Positions 42,885-50,621 of a stretch of 56,105 nt of DNA are shown piece after piece (position 1 is the first letter of the stretch; each line of letters starts with the position of its first letter). The notes beneath the pieces were generated by a model that saw only the letters and a list, made by a program, of their open reading frames with translations, was not told the origin of the DNA and did not search any database. Made by a program: the position numbers and the translations under genes. The stretch comes from Acidobacteriota bacterium (GTDB taxonomy: Bacteria; Acidobacteriota; Terriglobia; Terriglobales; Acidobacteriaceae): positions 1 through 56,105 of the forward strand of contig QIAN01000494.1 in NCBI GenBank assembly GCA_003225005.1. The letters are read 5' to 3'.

Positions 42885-43959
42885 CTACGGTACATGAGGA
42901 ATGGCGGACTCTCGTTCCGACCAGTGCTCCACGAGGTCTCGTACCACCTTGTCTGCGACGATCTGGGCCGCCTCCAAAGCTGGCATATAAGCCGAGTAAT
43001 TGCCGGAAACCATCTCTTGCAGACTTTCAGCCGCGGTCACGCCTGGCGCCTCACGATCATAGTTACTGACGGTGCGCAGCACCAGAACAGGTCCGAAATC
43101 GACGCGCTTGGCTTGACTCAAGAACCTGAGGGCTTGCAGCGTGCCCGAATCTTCCATGGCTGCGACTATGTAATTACCTTTGCTGGCTGTGTAGTAGCGA
43201 GTCCAAGCGTTGGCCCACTCATCCATCTTCGAGCCGTGCCAGAACGTACTTGCCGACAAGACATCGCCTCTCGCTACGAACGCGCGGCTTCAGAGCATTC
43301 GGGAAGCCCGCGAACCGTGCCCGCGACTTGCGCAAGGAGTCGGAGTCAGTAAGCGACAAATCTTGCGTGAGATGAAATGCCCAGCCAACCAGTTCCTGGT
43401 TCAGTGTGTACGCTTCACTATAGAAGTCGCTGGCCGGCTGCTCGTAGGGACTTCCTTTTTGTAATGGTACATAACCAGTCGGCCAGCTTTCTGGAATTTG
43501 TCTCGCATCGATCTCAAAGGCCAGATCGCCATCAACCACGTGATTCGCCCAAACCACCGACCCAACCGATACGTCCGCCGGGTCTCCGCCGCCAATACCG
43601 GCAACAATCCAATAGGCTTTCGAGAGTTCGAATCTGGGGTCGAGACCCAATGCCATTACGGATGCGGCGGCCTTGGCAGTTCCCACTCCAGTGACCATGC
43701 CGAGCACCCCGTTCTTGTTCAGGCGCACGTGGTGATAGCCGGAAGGGAGCGGAAGAATCTGGTCGAGATGCTCACGTTCCACCCAAAGCTGAAATTCGCC
43801 AGGAGTGTCATCGATGTCTTCTCCGCGCTCAAACATCGTTACGATGACGACTTTGATACGGATCGGACCATCCGCCGCACCCCTCTGAGCGGAGAGATAG
43901 GCAGAACCGAGCCCGGATACCGCGAACGTAAGGACCAACTGCCTGGCAAGACTGCACAT
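42885..43959 (-). pseudogene. Purine nucleoside permease (NUP)-family protein, frameshifted
   Basis: The start MCSLARQLVLTFAVSGLGSA is a signal peptide. The body IRIKVVIVTMFERGEDIDDTPGEFQLWVERE, then GVLGMVTGVGTAKAAASVMALGLDPRF and YWIVAGIGGGDPADVSVGSVVWA is the NUP family (nucleoside phosphorylase-like fold, secreted). In another frame the C-terminal half resumes with GDVLSASTFWHGSKMDEWAN, TASKGNYIVAAMEDSGTLQAL and VLRTVSNYD. The break is at CGCGCG 43279-43286: dropping one base or adding two restores the frame. NUP proteins take up or cleave purine nucleosides, fitting the island. The 3' end converges on the operon with 22 bases between stops. Confidence 0.8.
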
Positions 43960-43981
43960 GAAATCTCCAACGTGTGACTAC

Positions 43982-45079
43982 CTACATGTCAGACCGACAT
44001 CTTTGTCCCGATCGATTCCCAATCCTGGCGTAGCCAGGCTTGATGGCGGAATAAATGAAATGAATACGCTCCTTGTAAGGCAGGAAAGAGCTCTTCATTG
44101 CATTGATCGTGATCCTCTCAAAGTCGTCCAGAGAGAGCCCAAATGTTTCTGCGGCTGCCTCAAACTCCTGGCTCATGGTGGTGCGGCTCATCAGGCGGTT
44201 GTCCGTGTTCAGCGTGACGCGGAACTTCTCCTGATAGAGAATTTTGAAAGGATGCTCCGCCAAACTGGGCGTGGCGCCGGTGTGAACGTTGCTCAGCAGG
44301 CAAATCTCGAGGGGGATGCGCTTGTCGAGGACGTATTGAGCCAGGTCGCCCAACTTCACTGCTTTGCCGTCCACGACGGCAATATCATCGATCAGCCGCG
44401 TGCCGTGCCCGATGCGGTGCGCCCCGCAATACTGAATCGCTTGCCAGATCGATTCTTTTCCGTACCCTTCGCCGGCGTGAATCGTGATGTTGAAGTTCTC
44501 GCGCTGGATGTAATGAAAAGCATCCACGTGCTTCTTTGCGGGATACCCGCCTTCTTCTCCCGCAAGATCAAAGCCCACCACGCCGCGTGCGCGGAAATCG
44601 ACAGCCAGTTCCGCCATCTCCAACGAGGTATTCATGTTGCGCATCGCGCAAATGATTAAACCGGAGGCGATCCCGAAATCCTTTCGTCCCCGTTCCAATC
44701 CTTTCAAAACCGCCGAGACGATCTGCTGATGGGTCAATCCTTTCTGCGTATGAAAGACCGGAGCAAAACGAGTCTCGAAATAAACAACCCCATCTCGACT
44801 CAGATCTTCTGCCTGTTCGTACGCTACCCGCTGCAGCGCCTCTTCGGTTTGCATCACCGCGATCGTATGGGCAAAGCCTTCCAGATATTTCGCGAGACTC
44901 CCTTGATTCGCTCCGCGAAAGAACCATTGAGAAAGGGCATCAGGATCGTTCGTGGGCAGACCCGTGTATTTGACATCCCTGGCCAAATCTGTGATGCTTT
45001 GCGGCCGCAACACGCCATCCAAATGCTCGTGCAAAAGGACTTTGGGAAGACTTACCAGTAGATCTTTATCCAGTTTCAC
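43982..45079 (-). CDS. add: Adenosine deaminase
   Basis: An adenosine deaminase of the amidohydrolase type. It has LPKVLLHEHLDGVLRPQSI (first His pair), ITIHAGEGYGKESIW (His and catalytic Glu), GAHRIGHGTRL, CLLSNVHTGAT and RVTLNTDNRLMS (Asp ligand). It converts adenosine to inosine, which after phosphorolysis feeds hypoxanthine to xanthine dehydrogenase. The GTG at 45079 is preferred because homologues start just before KDLLVSLPKVLLHEHLDG; another GTG at 45151 would add 24 uncharacteristic residues. It lies upstream of the NUP-family gene on the same strand with 22 bases between, so both probably form one operon. Confidence 0.88.
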   Translation of the reverse strand: MKLDKDLLVSLPKVLLHEHLDGVLRPQSITDLARDVKYTGLPTNDPDALSQWFFRGANQGSLAKYLEGFAHTIAVMQTEEALQRVAYEQAEDLSRDGVVYFETRFAPVFHTQKGLTHQQIVSAVLKGLERGRKDFGIASGLIICAMRNMNTSLEMAELAVDFRARGVVGFDLAGEEGGYPAKKHVDAFHYIQRENFNITIHAGEGYGKESIWQAIQYCGAHRIGHGTRLIDDIAVVDGKAVKLGDLAQYVLDKRIPLEICLLSNVHTGATPSLAEHPFKILYQEKFRVTLNTDNRLMSRTTMSQEFEAAAETFGLSLDDFERITINAMKSSFLPYKERIHFIYSAIKPGYARIGNRSGQRCRSDM

Positions 45080-45268
45080 GAAATGCGGCTTTCTTTGCAG
45101 CAGCGGCCGTGTCCCACGAAGCAGGTGAGGCGTTGAAAAATGATACACCACTGGCGAATCCGATTCGCTTTGAAATCACCAGACAGCCCGTGTTGTACAA
45201 TCCCAGCCCAGTCGAGATTGAGGGTAGCGCGCTGTCACGGCGCAAACCGCAGAGAAAAGTGTCCAGAA

Positions 45269-45646
45269 AGCGAATTATGCTTTGCGCCGGGCGCTTTTAA
45301 CGGCGCGATCCCTTCCAATGATCCGTACGAGACGAACTTCATCGACGACGGCCAGCGTAGTATTCTCCGCCAGTCCTGGCAGAGGCGCGCGGACATTTTG
45401 CTGACGAAGATAACGGAAATAACCGAGCGCTCCTCCCTGAAGTTCACGTTCGATATCTTCAACGTGACTAACACCGCGAGTTTCGATATCCCGATTGACG
45501 ACGTGACCCAGAACATCAACTTCAACGGCTTTCCGGCTGCAGGTCAATCTCTATACGTCAGCCCGACGCTGAGCGGCTTGGGCATCACGAACAAGACCAT
45601 CGAAAGCCCGACACAGATCCAGATGTCGTTGAGCTTCATGTTTTAA
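45269..45646 (+). pseudogene. C-terminal remnant of a TonB-dependent receptor
   Basis: The frame carries CFAPGAFNGAIPSNDPYETNF, IDDGQRSILRQSWQRRADIL, SLKFTFDIFNVTNTASFDIP and a last strand ending QIQMSLSFMF with the terminal Phe of an outer-membrane barrel. This is the end of an acidobacterial CarboxypepD_reg/TonB receptor (normally about 1100 residues). No plug or upstream barrel is in the window, so it is a 5'-truncated relic. Such receptors take up large substrates; it may once have served this island. Confidence 0.6.
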
Positions 45647-45787
45647 TTCCATCGCTAACGGGAAAGGGAATGGCAGGACATTTCGCTCCCTTATCTTCAT
45701 TTTTTGGGATGGCAGGCTGAACATCAGCGACAACTTTTCGAAAGCCTGGAGGGCAGTCCTGGGCCATGTGCCGCAGAGACTCAGCGG

Positions 45788-46240
45788 TCACCCTAGCCCA
45801 ATATCTTCGTTCCACACGGCAGGATTCGCGCGAATATACTCTCTCAACAGCGAGACGCATTCCTGTGAGTCGAGATCGATCACCTTGACCCCGAGCGAGC
45901 GCAGCCAGTCGACGCCGCCTTGGAAATTTCGGCTCTCTCCCACAATCACCGTGCTAAAGCCAAACTGTCGCACGAGCCCGCTGCAATACCAGCAGGGCGC
46001 CAGCGTCGTGACCATGATGAGCTTGCGATAGCTGCCCTGACGTCCCGCATTGCGGAAGGCGTCGGTCTCGCCGTGCAGCGAAGGATCGCCATTTTGTACG
46101 CGGCGGTTATGGCCGGCGCCTACGAGTTTGCCGCTTCCGTCAAAAATCGCAGCGCCGATGGGAATGCCCCCCTCCGCCAGACCCTTGCGAGCTTCCGCGA
46201 TCGCCACTTCTAGCATTGCTGAATAATCGGAACTGGACAT
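45788..46240 (-). CDS. Cytosine deaminase-like nucleobase deaminase (CDA fold)
   Basis: A 150-residue zinc deaminase. The zinc site is LHGETDAF (His, catalytic Glu) and LAPCWYCSGLV (two Cys). GGIPIGAAIFDGSGKLVGAGHNRRVQNGDPSLHGETD resembles yeast-type cytosine deaminase more than guanine deaminase, and the C-terminal NFQGGVDWLRSLGVKVIDLD is also of that type. It probably deaminates cytosine or an allied base; the exact substrate is not certain. It stands alone between two receptor relics at the right edge of the purine island. Confidence 0.78.
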   Translation of the reverse strand: MSSSDYSAMLEVAIAEARKGLAEGGIPIGAAIFDGSGKLVGAGHNRRVQNGDPSLHGETDAFRNAGRQGSYRKLIMVTTLAPCWYCSGLVRQFGFSTVIVGESRNFQGGVDWLRSLGVKVIDLDSQECVSLLREYIRANPAVWNEDIGLG

Positions 46241-46329
46241 CGTCCTTGAATTATATGGGCAAGCCTGAAAGCTCGAACATTACCCACGGATATTGCCGAG
46301 CGGAGTGACTTCCACAGGAGAGGAGACCC

Positions 46330-46446
46330 ATGCGGACAAAGCCATCTTCAGCCTCAGGCAGGAAAGTCTCCGGCACGGCCGGAGCAATTACCAGCATCTC
46401 GACAACCTCGCGACAGATTCAGTTTGGATTGAAACCGATTTGGTAG
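46330..46446 (+). pseudogene. Second TonB-receptor C-terminal remnant
   Basis: The 38-codon frame ends GAITSISTTSRQIQFGLKPIW, a typical last beta strand of acidobacterial TonB-dependent receptors (S-RQIQ-x-L-K-x-x-F/W). The ATG at the start is accidental. It differs from the remnant at 45646, so two receptor genes have decayed here. Confidence 0.45.
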
Positions 46447-46752
46447 AACCCGCAACAATCGGGGCTGCAGATACCCGACGCCTCTCTACGCGGTCCGTGG
46501 AAAATTGAATACCGTAGTTGTGGAAACATTAGCAGGGAAGGCCGGCGCGTAACTTCCCCCACAGAGCGATTCGGAGCCCACGCCGCATCATAATTCGAAT
46601 ATGACACAACTACGGGTGAGGCGATGACGTATGGCACAAGGGAAAGGCAGCGCAAAACCTGATTTCAGGAACGGATTTCCGATGGGCCGATGTTCCTGAT
46701 GGTGGGATGGCTTTGGGGCAGGCTGATGGCGAAGATGTGATCCTGGTGCGCT

Positions 46753-46818
46753 GGCAAGCTGGCAGTCGTCATCGGGGAATCCAGGGGTATCGGGACTGCG
46801 CGGCGCCAAAATCTTTAA
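46753..46818 (+). pseudogene. Possible short-chain dehydrogenase N-terminal scrap
   Basis: The codons read GKLAVVIGESRGIGTARRQNL then stop. GKxAVV-x-G-x-SRGIG is the nucleotide-binding start of short-chain dehydrogenases. A stop lies just upstream in frame. By pattern only. Confidence 0.3.
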
Positions 46819-46933
46819 CGCGCGGAGATGCTTCCGTGACGATTGCTGTTTTCTTGTCTGACATACATAACCGTTCGTTTGAAACTTCGTATCTAAGACA
46901 CACTTGCGCAGCTGGCGCCCTCTCAGAGCGGCC

Positions 46934-47945
46934 TCATCCAGTGCGCCGCGTCAGGAATCGTTCGCGTGAAGAAACGACAAATCCTCGTACCAATGCGGCG
47001 ATCTCATCTGCAGCCGTATCCAATGCGAAATGACCGGCGTCGAGAATGTGAACTTGAGCGTTCGGCAGGTCCTGCCGGTACCGCTCCGGTTCGCCGAGGT
47101 CAAACGACAGATCGTACTTGCCCCAGATCACCAGCAGGCGCGGCTTCTTCTCGCGCATCCAGGCCTGCCATTCCGGGTAGGAGTCCACATTGGTTCGATA
47201 GTCGTAGAACAAATCACTTTGAATGTCGGGCTGGCCGGGCCGGTTGAGAAAGGCAAATTCGTCGGTCCAAAGATCAGGGTCGTAGCGATCCACGTTCGGA
47301 TCGTTTCCGACATGACGGGTGCGCGTCGTTGCTAGAGAGCAGGTTTGTGCGAAGCGCGCTTTCGTTGGCAGCGCGATCGGCCCAAAAGGCCCGCCGTGCC
47401 TTCCAATTTGCCCCCAGGCCTTCGTTGTGCGCCACCGCGTCCTGGACGATGAGAGCCTCGACCCGGTCGGGATGGGCCAAGGCCATGCGGAAACCCACCG
47501 GGCCACCATAATCTTGCATGTAAAGCGTGTAATGCGAGAGCCCGAGGGCTTCGCTGAAGTGATTCATGATGTCGGCGTAGTGATCGAACGTATATGCAAA
47601 TTGCTTCGGGTCTGGCCAGTCGCTGTGTCCGAACCCAGGGTAATCGGCTGCGACCAGGTGATAGCGATCGGAAAGCCGGGCGAAGAGCGGCTCGAACATT
47701 CGCGATGATGACGGAAGTCCGTGCATCAAGAGAATCGTTGGAGCGTCTTTCGGGCCGGCCTCTCTGTAGAAAATGGAGAGCCCATCTACCTGTATCGTGC
47801 GATGAAGAGTCGGGTACTTCATGGGACGTTCCTTTCCATGGGCTTGGGCCAGCAATTGAAATGATGTGGGCATCGCAGAAACCACCAATGCCATGCAGAG
47901 AACCTGCAAGCATCGGGTCCAACGGGGCAATTTAAAAAGACGCAT
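46934..47945 (-). pseudogene. Alpha/beta hydrolase (haloalkane dehalogenase-like), frameshifted
   Basis: The start is a signal peptide (LQVLCMALVVSAMPTSFQLLA). The hydrolase core follows: ILLMHGLPSSSRMFEPL (oxyanion HG), YHLVAADYPGFGHSDWPD, YTLYMQDYGGPVGFRMAL with the nucleophile in MQDYGGP, hence Asp as in dehalogenases and epoxide hydrolases. In the second frame the sequence continues LWTDEFAFLNRPGQPDIQSDL, RLLVIWGKYDLSF and ILDAGHFALDTA with the catalytic His. The break is at CTCTCT 47333-47340 (two bases lost or one gained). Homologues are exported hydrolases of unknown substrate. Confidence 0.82.
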
Positions 47946-48030
47946 CGTTCAGTTCCTCTTATGGCGAGCTCGTAGACCAGTCCTCGCTGTGCTTCTCGAT
48001 TGCGTTGTTGGCCTACATTGTCCGCCAACC

Positions 48031-49065
48031 TCACATCGTCAGAACGACGCGGAACTGTGCCTTGCCGCTCATCATTCGCGCGTAAGCTTCGGCCGCCTTT
48101 TCGAGCGGATATGTTTCAATCATGGAACGCACGCCGGTTAGTTCGGCGAAGCGCAGTGTGTCCTCGGAATCGGCGGGTGTTCCCGCGGCCCAGCCTTGAA
48201 TCGTTCGGCTTCCGCTAATGAGCTGTATTGGTGTGACCTCAATGGGATCAAATGTTGCACCCACAACCATGAGCTTGCCGTTCGGCCCCAGACCGTCGAT
48301 CAGCTCGGACATCGCTTTCGAGCTTGGGGCCGTCGCTAGAATTACGCGCGCGCCGCCAAGCTCTTGCAATGCCTCCGCTGCGTTCGTCGATGTGCTATCG
48401 ATGTACACGCTCGCTCCGAGTTTCTTGGCGACCCCCGCGTTTTCGGAGCCACGCCCGATCGCCGCCACCTTATAGCCAAACTTGTTCGCGAATTGAATTC
48501 CGAGGTGGCCCAGACCGCCGATACCCTGCACCGCAACCAGATCGCCTGGGAACGCGCCGCTGTGGCGCAGGGCGTTGAAGGTGGTAATTCCGGCGCAGAG
48601 CAGCGGCGCTGCTTCGGCGTCACTTAGACTCTCCGGCATCGCGACCAGTGCTTCGATGGGAGCCACCATGTATTCCTGGTATCCGCCGTCATAGCTGATG
48701 CCCGCAATTTTCAGATTCCGGCAATTGCGAAAATCCCCGCGTCGGCATTCGCGACAGGTGCCGTCCTGGCCGCCGTGCCAGCCAACACCGACGCGCTGCC
48801 CCTTTTTCCACTCGGAAACACCGGCACCCACTTCATCGATGATGCCCGCGACTTCGTGTCCTGGAACGCGGGGATACTGAATTCCGGGCCAAGCGCCTTC
48901 TTTCGTGAGCACGTCACTGTGGCAAACGCCACAGGCCTGCACCTTGATCCGGACGTGTCCCGCACCCGGCTCGGGAATCTCGCGCTCGACGATCTGGAAA
49001 TCCGATCCGGGATTGGAGACTTGCGCCACCTTCATCGTTGCTACTGCGACTGTTGTCGTTGCCAT
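48031..49065 (-). CDS. Zinc-dependent alcohol dehydrogenase (MDR family)
   Basis: A 344-residue medium-chain dehydrogenase. It has the catalytic-zinc region ACGVCHSDVLTKEGAWPG and VPGHEVAGIIDEVGAGV, the structural-zinc Cys cluster GTCRECRRGDFRNC and the Rossmann motif VQGIGGLGHLGIQFANKFG. GYQEYMVAP and LLCAGITTFNALR are as in AdhP-type enzymes. Cofactor is probably NAD(P)H. It lies about 85 bases upstream of the alpha/beta hydrolase gene and 78 bases downstream of the RidA gene, all on the minus strand, so the three may be one operon for a small organic compound. Confidence 0.9.
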   Translation of the reverse strand: MATTTVAVATMKVAQVSNPGSDFQIVEREIPEPGAGHVRIKVQACGVCHSDVLTKEGAWPGIQYPRVPGHEVAGIIDEVGAGVSEWKKGQRVGVGWHGGQDGTCRECRRGDFRNCRNLKIAGISYDGGYQEYMVAPIEALVAMPESLSDAEAAPLLCAGITTFNALRHSGAFPGDLVAVQGIGGLGHLGIQFANKFGYKVAAIGRGSENAGVAKKLGASVYIDSTSTNAAEALQELGGARVILATAPSSKAMSELIDGLGPNGKLMVVGATFDPIEVTPIQLISGSRTIQGWAAGTPADSEDTLRFAELTGVRSMIETYPLEKAAEAYARMMSGKAQFRVVLTM

Positions 49066-49143
49066 AAATCCTCCTGTGAATTTCAGCGTTGTTGAAAGAA
49101 CGTACTGCCACTTGGCGAGGCGACGACGCCACTCGCCGCGCCT

Positions 49144-49656
49144 TTACGCTGCTACCTCGAAAATGACTTCCAGTTCGACTGGGGTGCCGAGCGGAAGGCT
49201 TGCGACGCCATATACCAGGCGGCAAGGGCTCTTGTCTTTTCCGAAGACGTCTTGCAGCAATTCGGAAGCGGCGTCGGCGACTTTCGGCTGATCGCGGACA
49301 TCTCCCGAAGTGGCCACCGACACTCCCAGGCGGACGATCCGCTTCACTTTGTCGAGCGATCCCAAATGCCGTCTCGCGACAGCGAGGACGTTGAGCGCCG
49401 CGAGGTGAGCTGCTTTGCACCCCGCTTCCACATCGAGCTCCGCGCCGACGCGCCCAATGAATTTCGCACCGTGGCCTTCCGTGGGAAGCATCCCGCTCAG
49501 AAAAAGCAGATTGCCCGTCTGCACCGCTTCCACATAGGTGCCGAACAGCTCAGGGGGCGCCGGGAGGTTAATGCTAAGTTCTTTCAACCGCCGTTCGGCG
49601 TTGGATGGCCGAGCGTTTTCGAGGGTTACTGGGTGCCCTTTCGAATTTACGTTCAT
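49144..49656 (-). CDS. RidA-family protein
   Basis: GGAGAGG precedes the ATG at 49656, giving 170 residues. The pattern LPAPPELFGTYVEAVQTGNLLFLSG, AAHLAALNVLAVARRHLGSLDKV and KSPCRLVYGVASLPLGTPVELEVIFEV is the longer, atypical RidA (YjgF/YER057c) subgroup, which keeps the trimer fold. The usual active-site Arg in the RxxxxV-x-LP segment appears here as CRLVYGVASLP. True RidA enzymes hydrolyse reactive enamines and imines; longer members may act elsewhere. It is first of a probable leftward operon with the alcohol dehydrogenase. Confidence 0.82.
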   Translation of the reverse strand: MNVNSKGHPVTLENARPSNAERRLKELSINLPAPPELFGTYVEAVQTGNLLFLSGMLPTEGHGAKFIGRVGAELDVEAGCKAAHLAALNVLAVARRHLGSLDKVKRIVRLGVSVATSGDVRDQPKVADAASELLQDVFGKDKSPCRLVYGVASLPLGTPVELEVIFEVAA

Positions 49657-49745
49657 TATCCCTCTCCTGTCCGATTGAAATCGATGTTGCCGCGCGTGGC
49701 GTGGAAATACGCGCACACAGCGTGTGTCCGTATTCCCACTCTCCA

Positions 49746-50279
49746 TTAGCGCAGTGATCTGAACGCCATTCGGATCTCGTTACTGAACAGTCCCGGCTGT
49801 TCCCACGCTGCGAAGTGACCGCCCTTGTCTACCTCGTGGAAATAAATGAGCTTGTGATAATTGCGCTCAGCCCAGCTTCGCGGCGCGCCATATATCTCGT
49901 TTCGCTCCACAAGTTCTCTAACTAACTTGAGCTTGGCTGCACGGTCCTCTTCGTAGGTGATGTCGAAGAAAGAAAACTCTCGCAGTTCAGCTTCCGTATA
50001 GCCCACCATGTTCTGAAAGACGGTGCTTGCGGCGAGGTAGTGACCGTCGAGATCAGCCATCGTGATACCGATTGCCGAGCTCTCAAAGGCGGTACGCCAC
50101 CGCTGTGCGCGCGTGAAAAAATCATACCTCTTATGTTGCTGGTTTGCAGGAGAGATCTGCTTGGTCGAAATCGTCACGGGAGCCTGGTGTTCTACGGCGA
50201 AGTCGGCTTTACCCTCGTTCGTGTGCTTTCTCGACGTTGGCTGTAGCCGAGGTGCCATCCTGACTGCCTTCCCGCTCAT
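49746..50279 (-). pseudogene. In-frame chimera of a PAS domain and an epoxide hydrolase C-terminus
   Basis: Residues about 60-125 are a PAS domain (FESSAIGITMADLDGHYLAA, FQNMVGYTEAELREFSFFD). From about residue 129 the chain is the end of a bacterial epoxide hydrolase: EIYGAPRSWAERNYHKLIYF and EVDKGGHFAAWEQPGLFSNE with the catalytic His, ending MAFRSLR. The hydrolase core (nucleophile Asp, HGXP) is missing and the PAS domain has no output domain. A deletion seems to have joined two unrelated genes in frame near 49890. It is unlikely to have either activity. Confidence 0.65.
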
Positions 50280-50621
50280 GACCGGCGTAGGACACGGCGC
50301 AATCCTGCCAGAATTCTGAGGGAAACGGTGTCGAGGTCAAGTCTGAGCAAGGCACTTATGCCCACAAGTTTGCATTGGGGTGGCAAATCTTGTCAATAAA
50401 CCTACTATCCAAGGTGGGGACAAGAATCCGGGAAAAGACTTTGCCTAGTTCAGAGCCTTTCGGTCTGTTCATTCGATGCAAATACCAACCGGGAAACTAC
50501 TTCATTCGTGGACACAAGGGTTTATTGGGACCAATGCGGATGCATTAGTTCCGGATTGCTCCGCCGCCCCTAACAGCGCAGCACGCAACCCCCCCATGGG
50601 CGCTAAGAGCGGCGCCACTCT
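50280..50621. other. Intergenic region without recognisable gene
   Basis: Nothing coding is supported here. It lies between the chimeric gene's start and the end of the metallo-beta-lactamase-fold gene, both on the minus strand. Confidence 0.45.

Larger units (their letters stand above)
46247..46933. other. Gene-poor stretch with remnants
   Basis: No intact gene is seen. It contains two scraps listed separately (46330-46446 and 46753-46818). The remainder shows no coding frame that can be supported. Confidence 0.45.

Noticed and set aside
43621-43650. GAGTTCGAATCTGGGGTC, resembling a tRNA T-arm
   Set aside because: No acceptor or anticodon stems can be folded around it, and it is codons of the NUP-family gene. 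No tRNA was found in the window.
45140-45268. First 43 codons of the frame that carries the TonB-receptor tail
   Set aside because: They overlap the opposite adenosine deaminase leader and do not resemble receptor sequence; the supported remnant starts near 45269.
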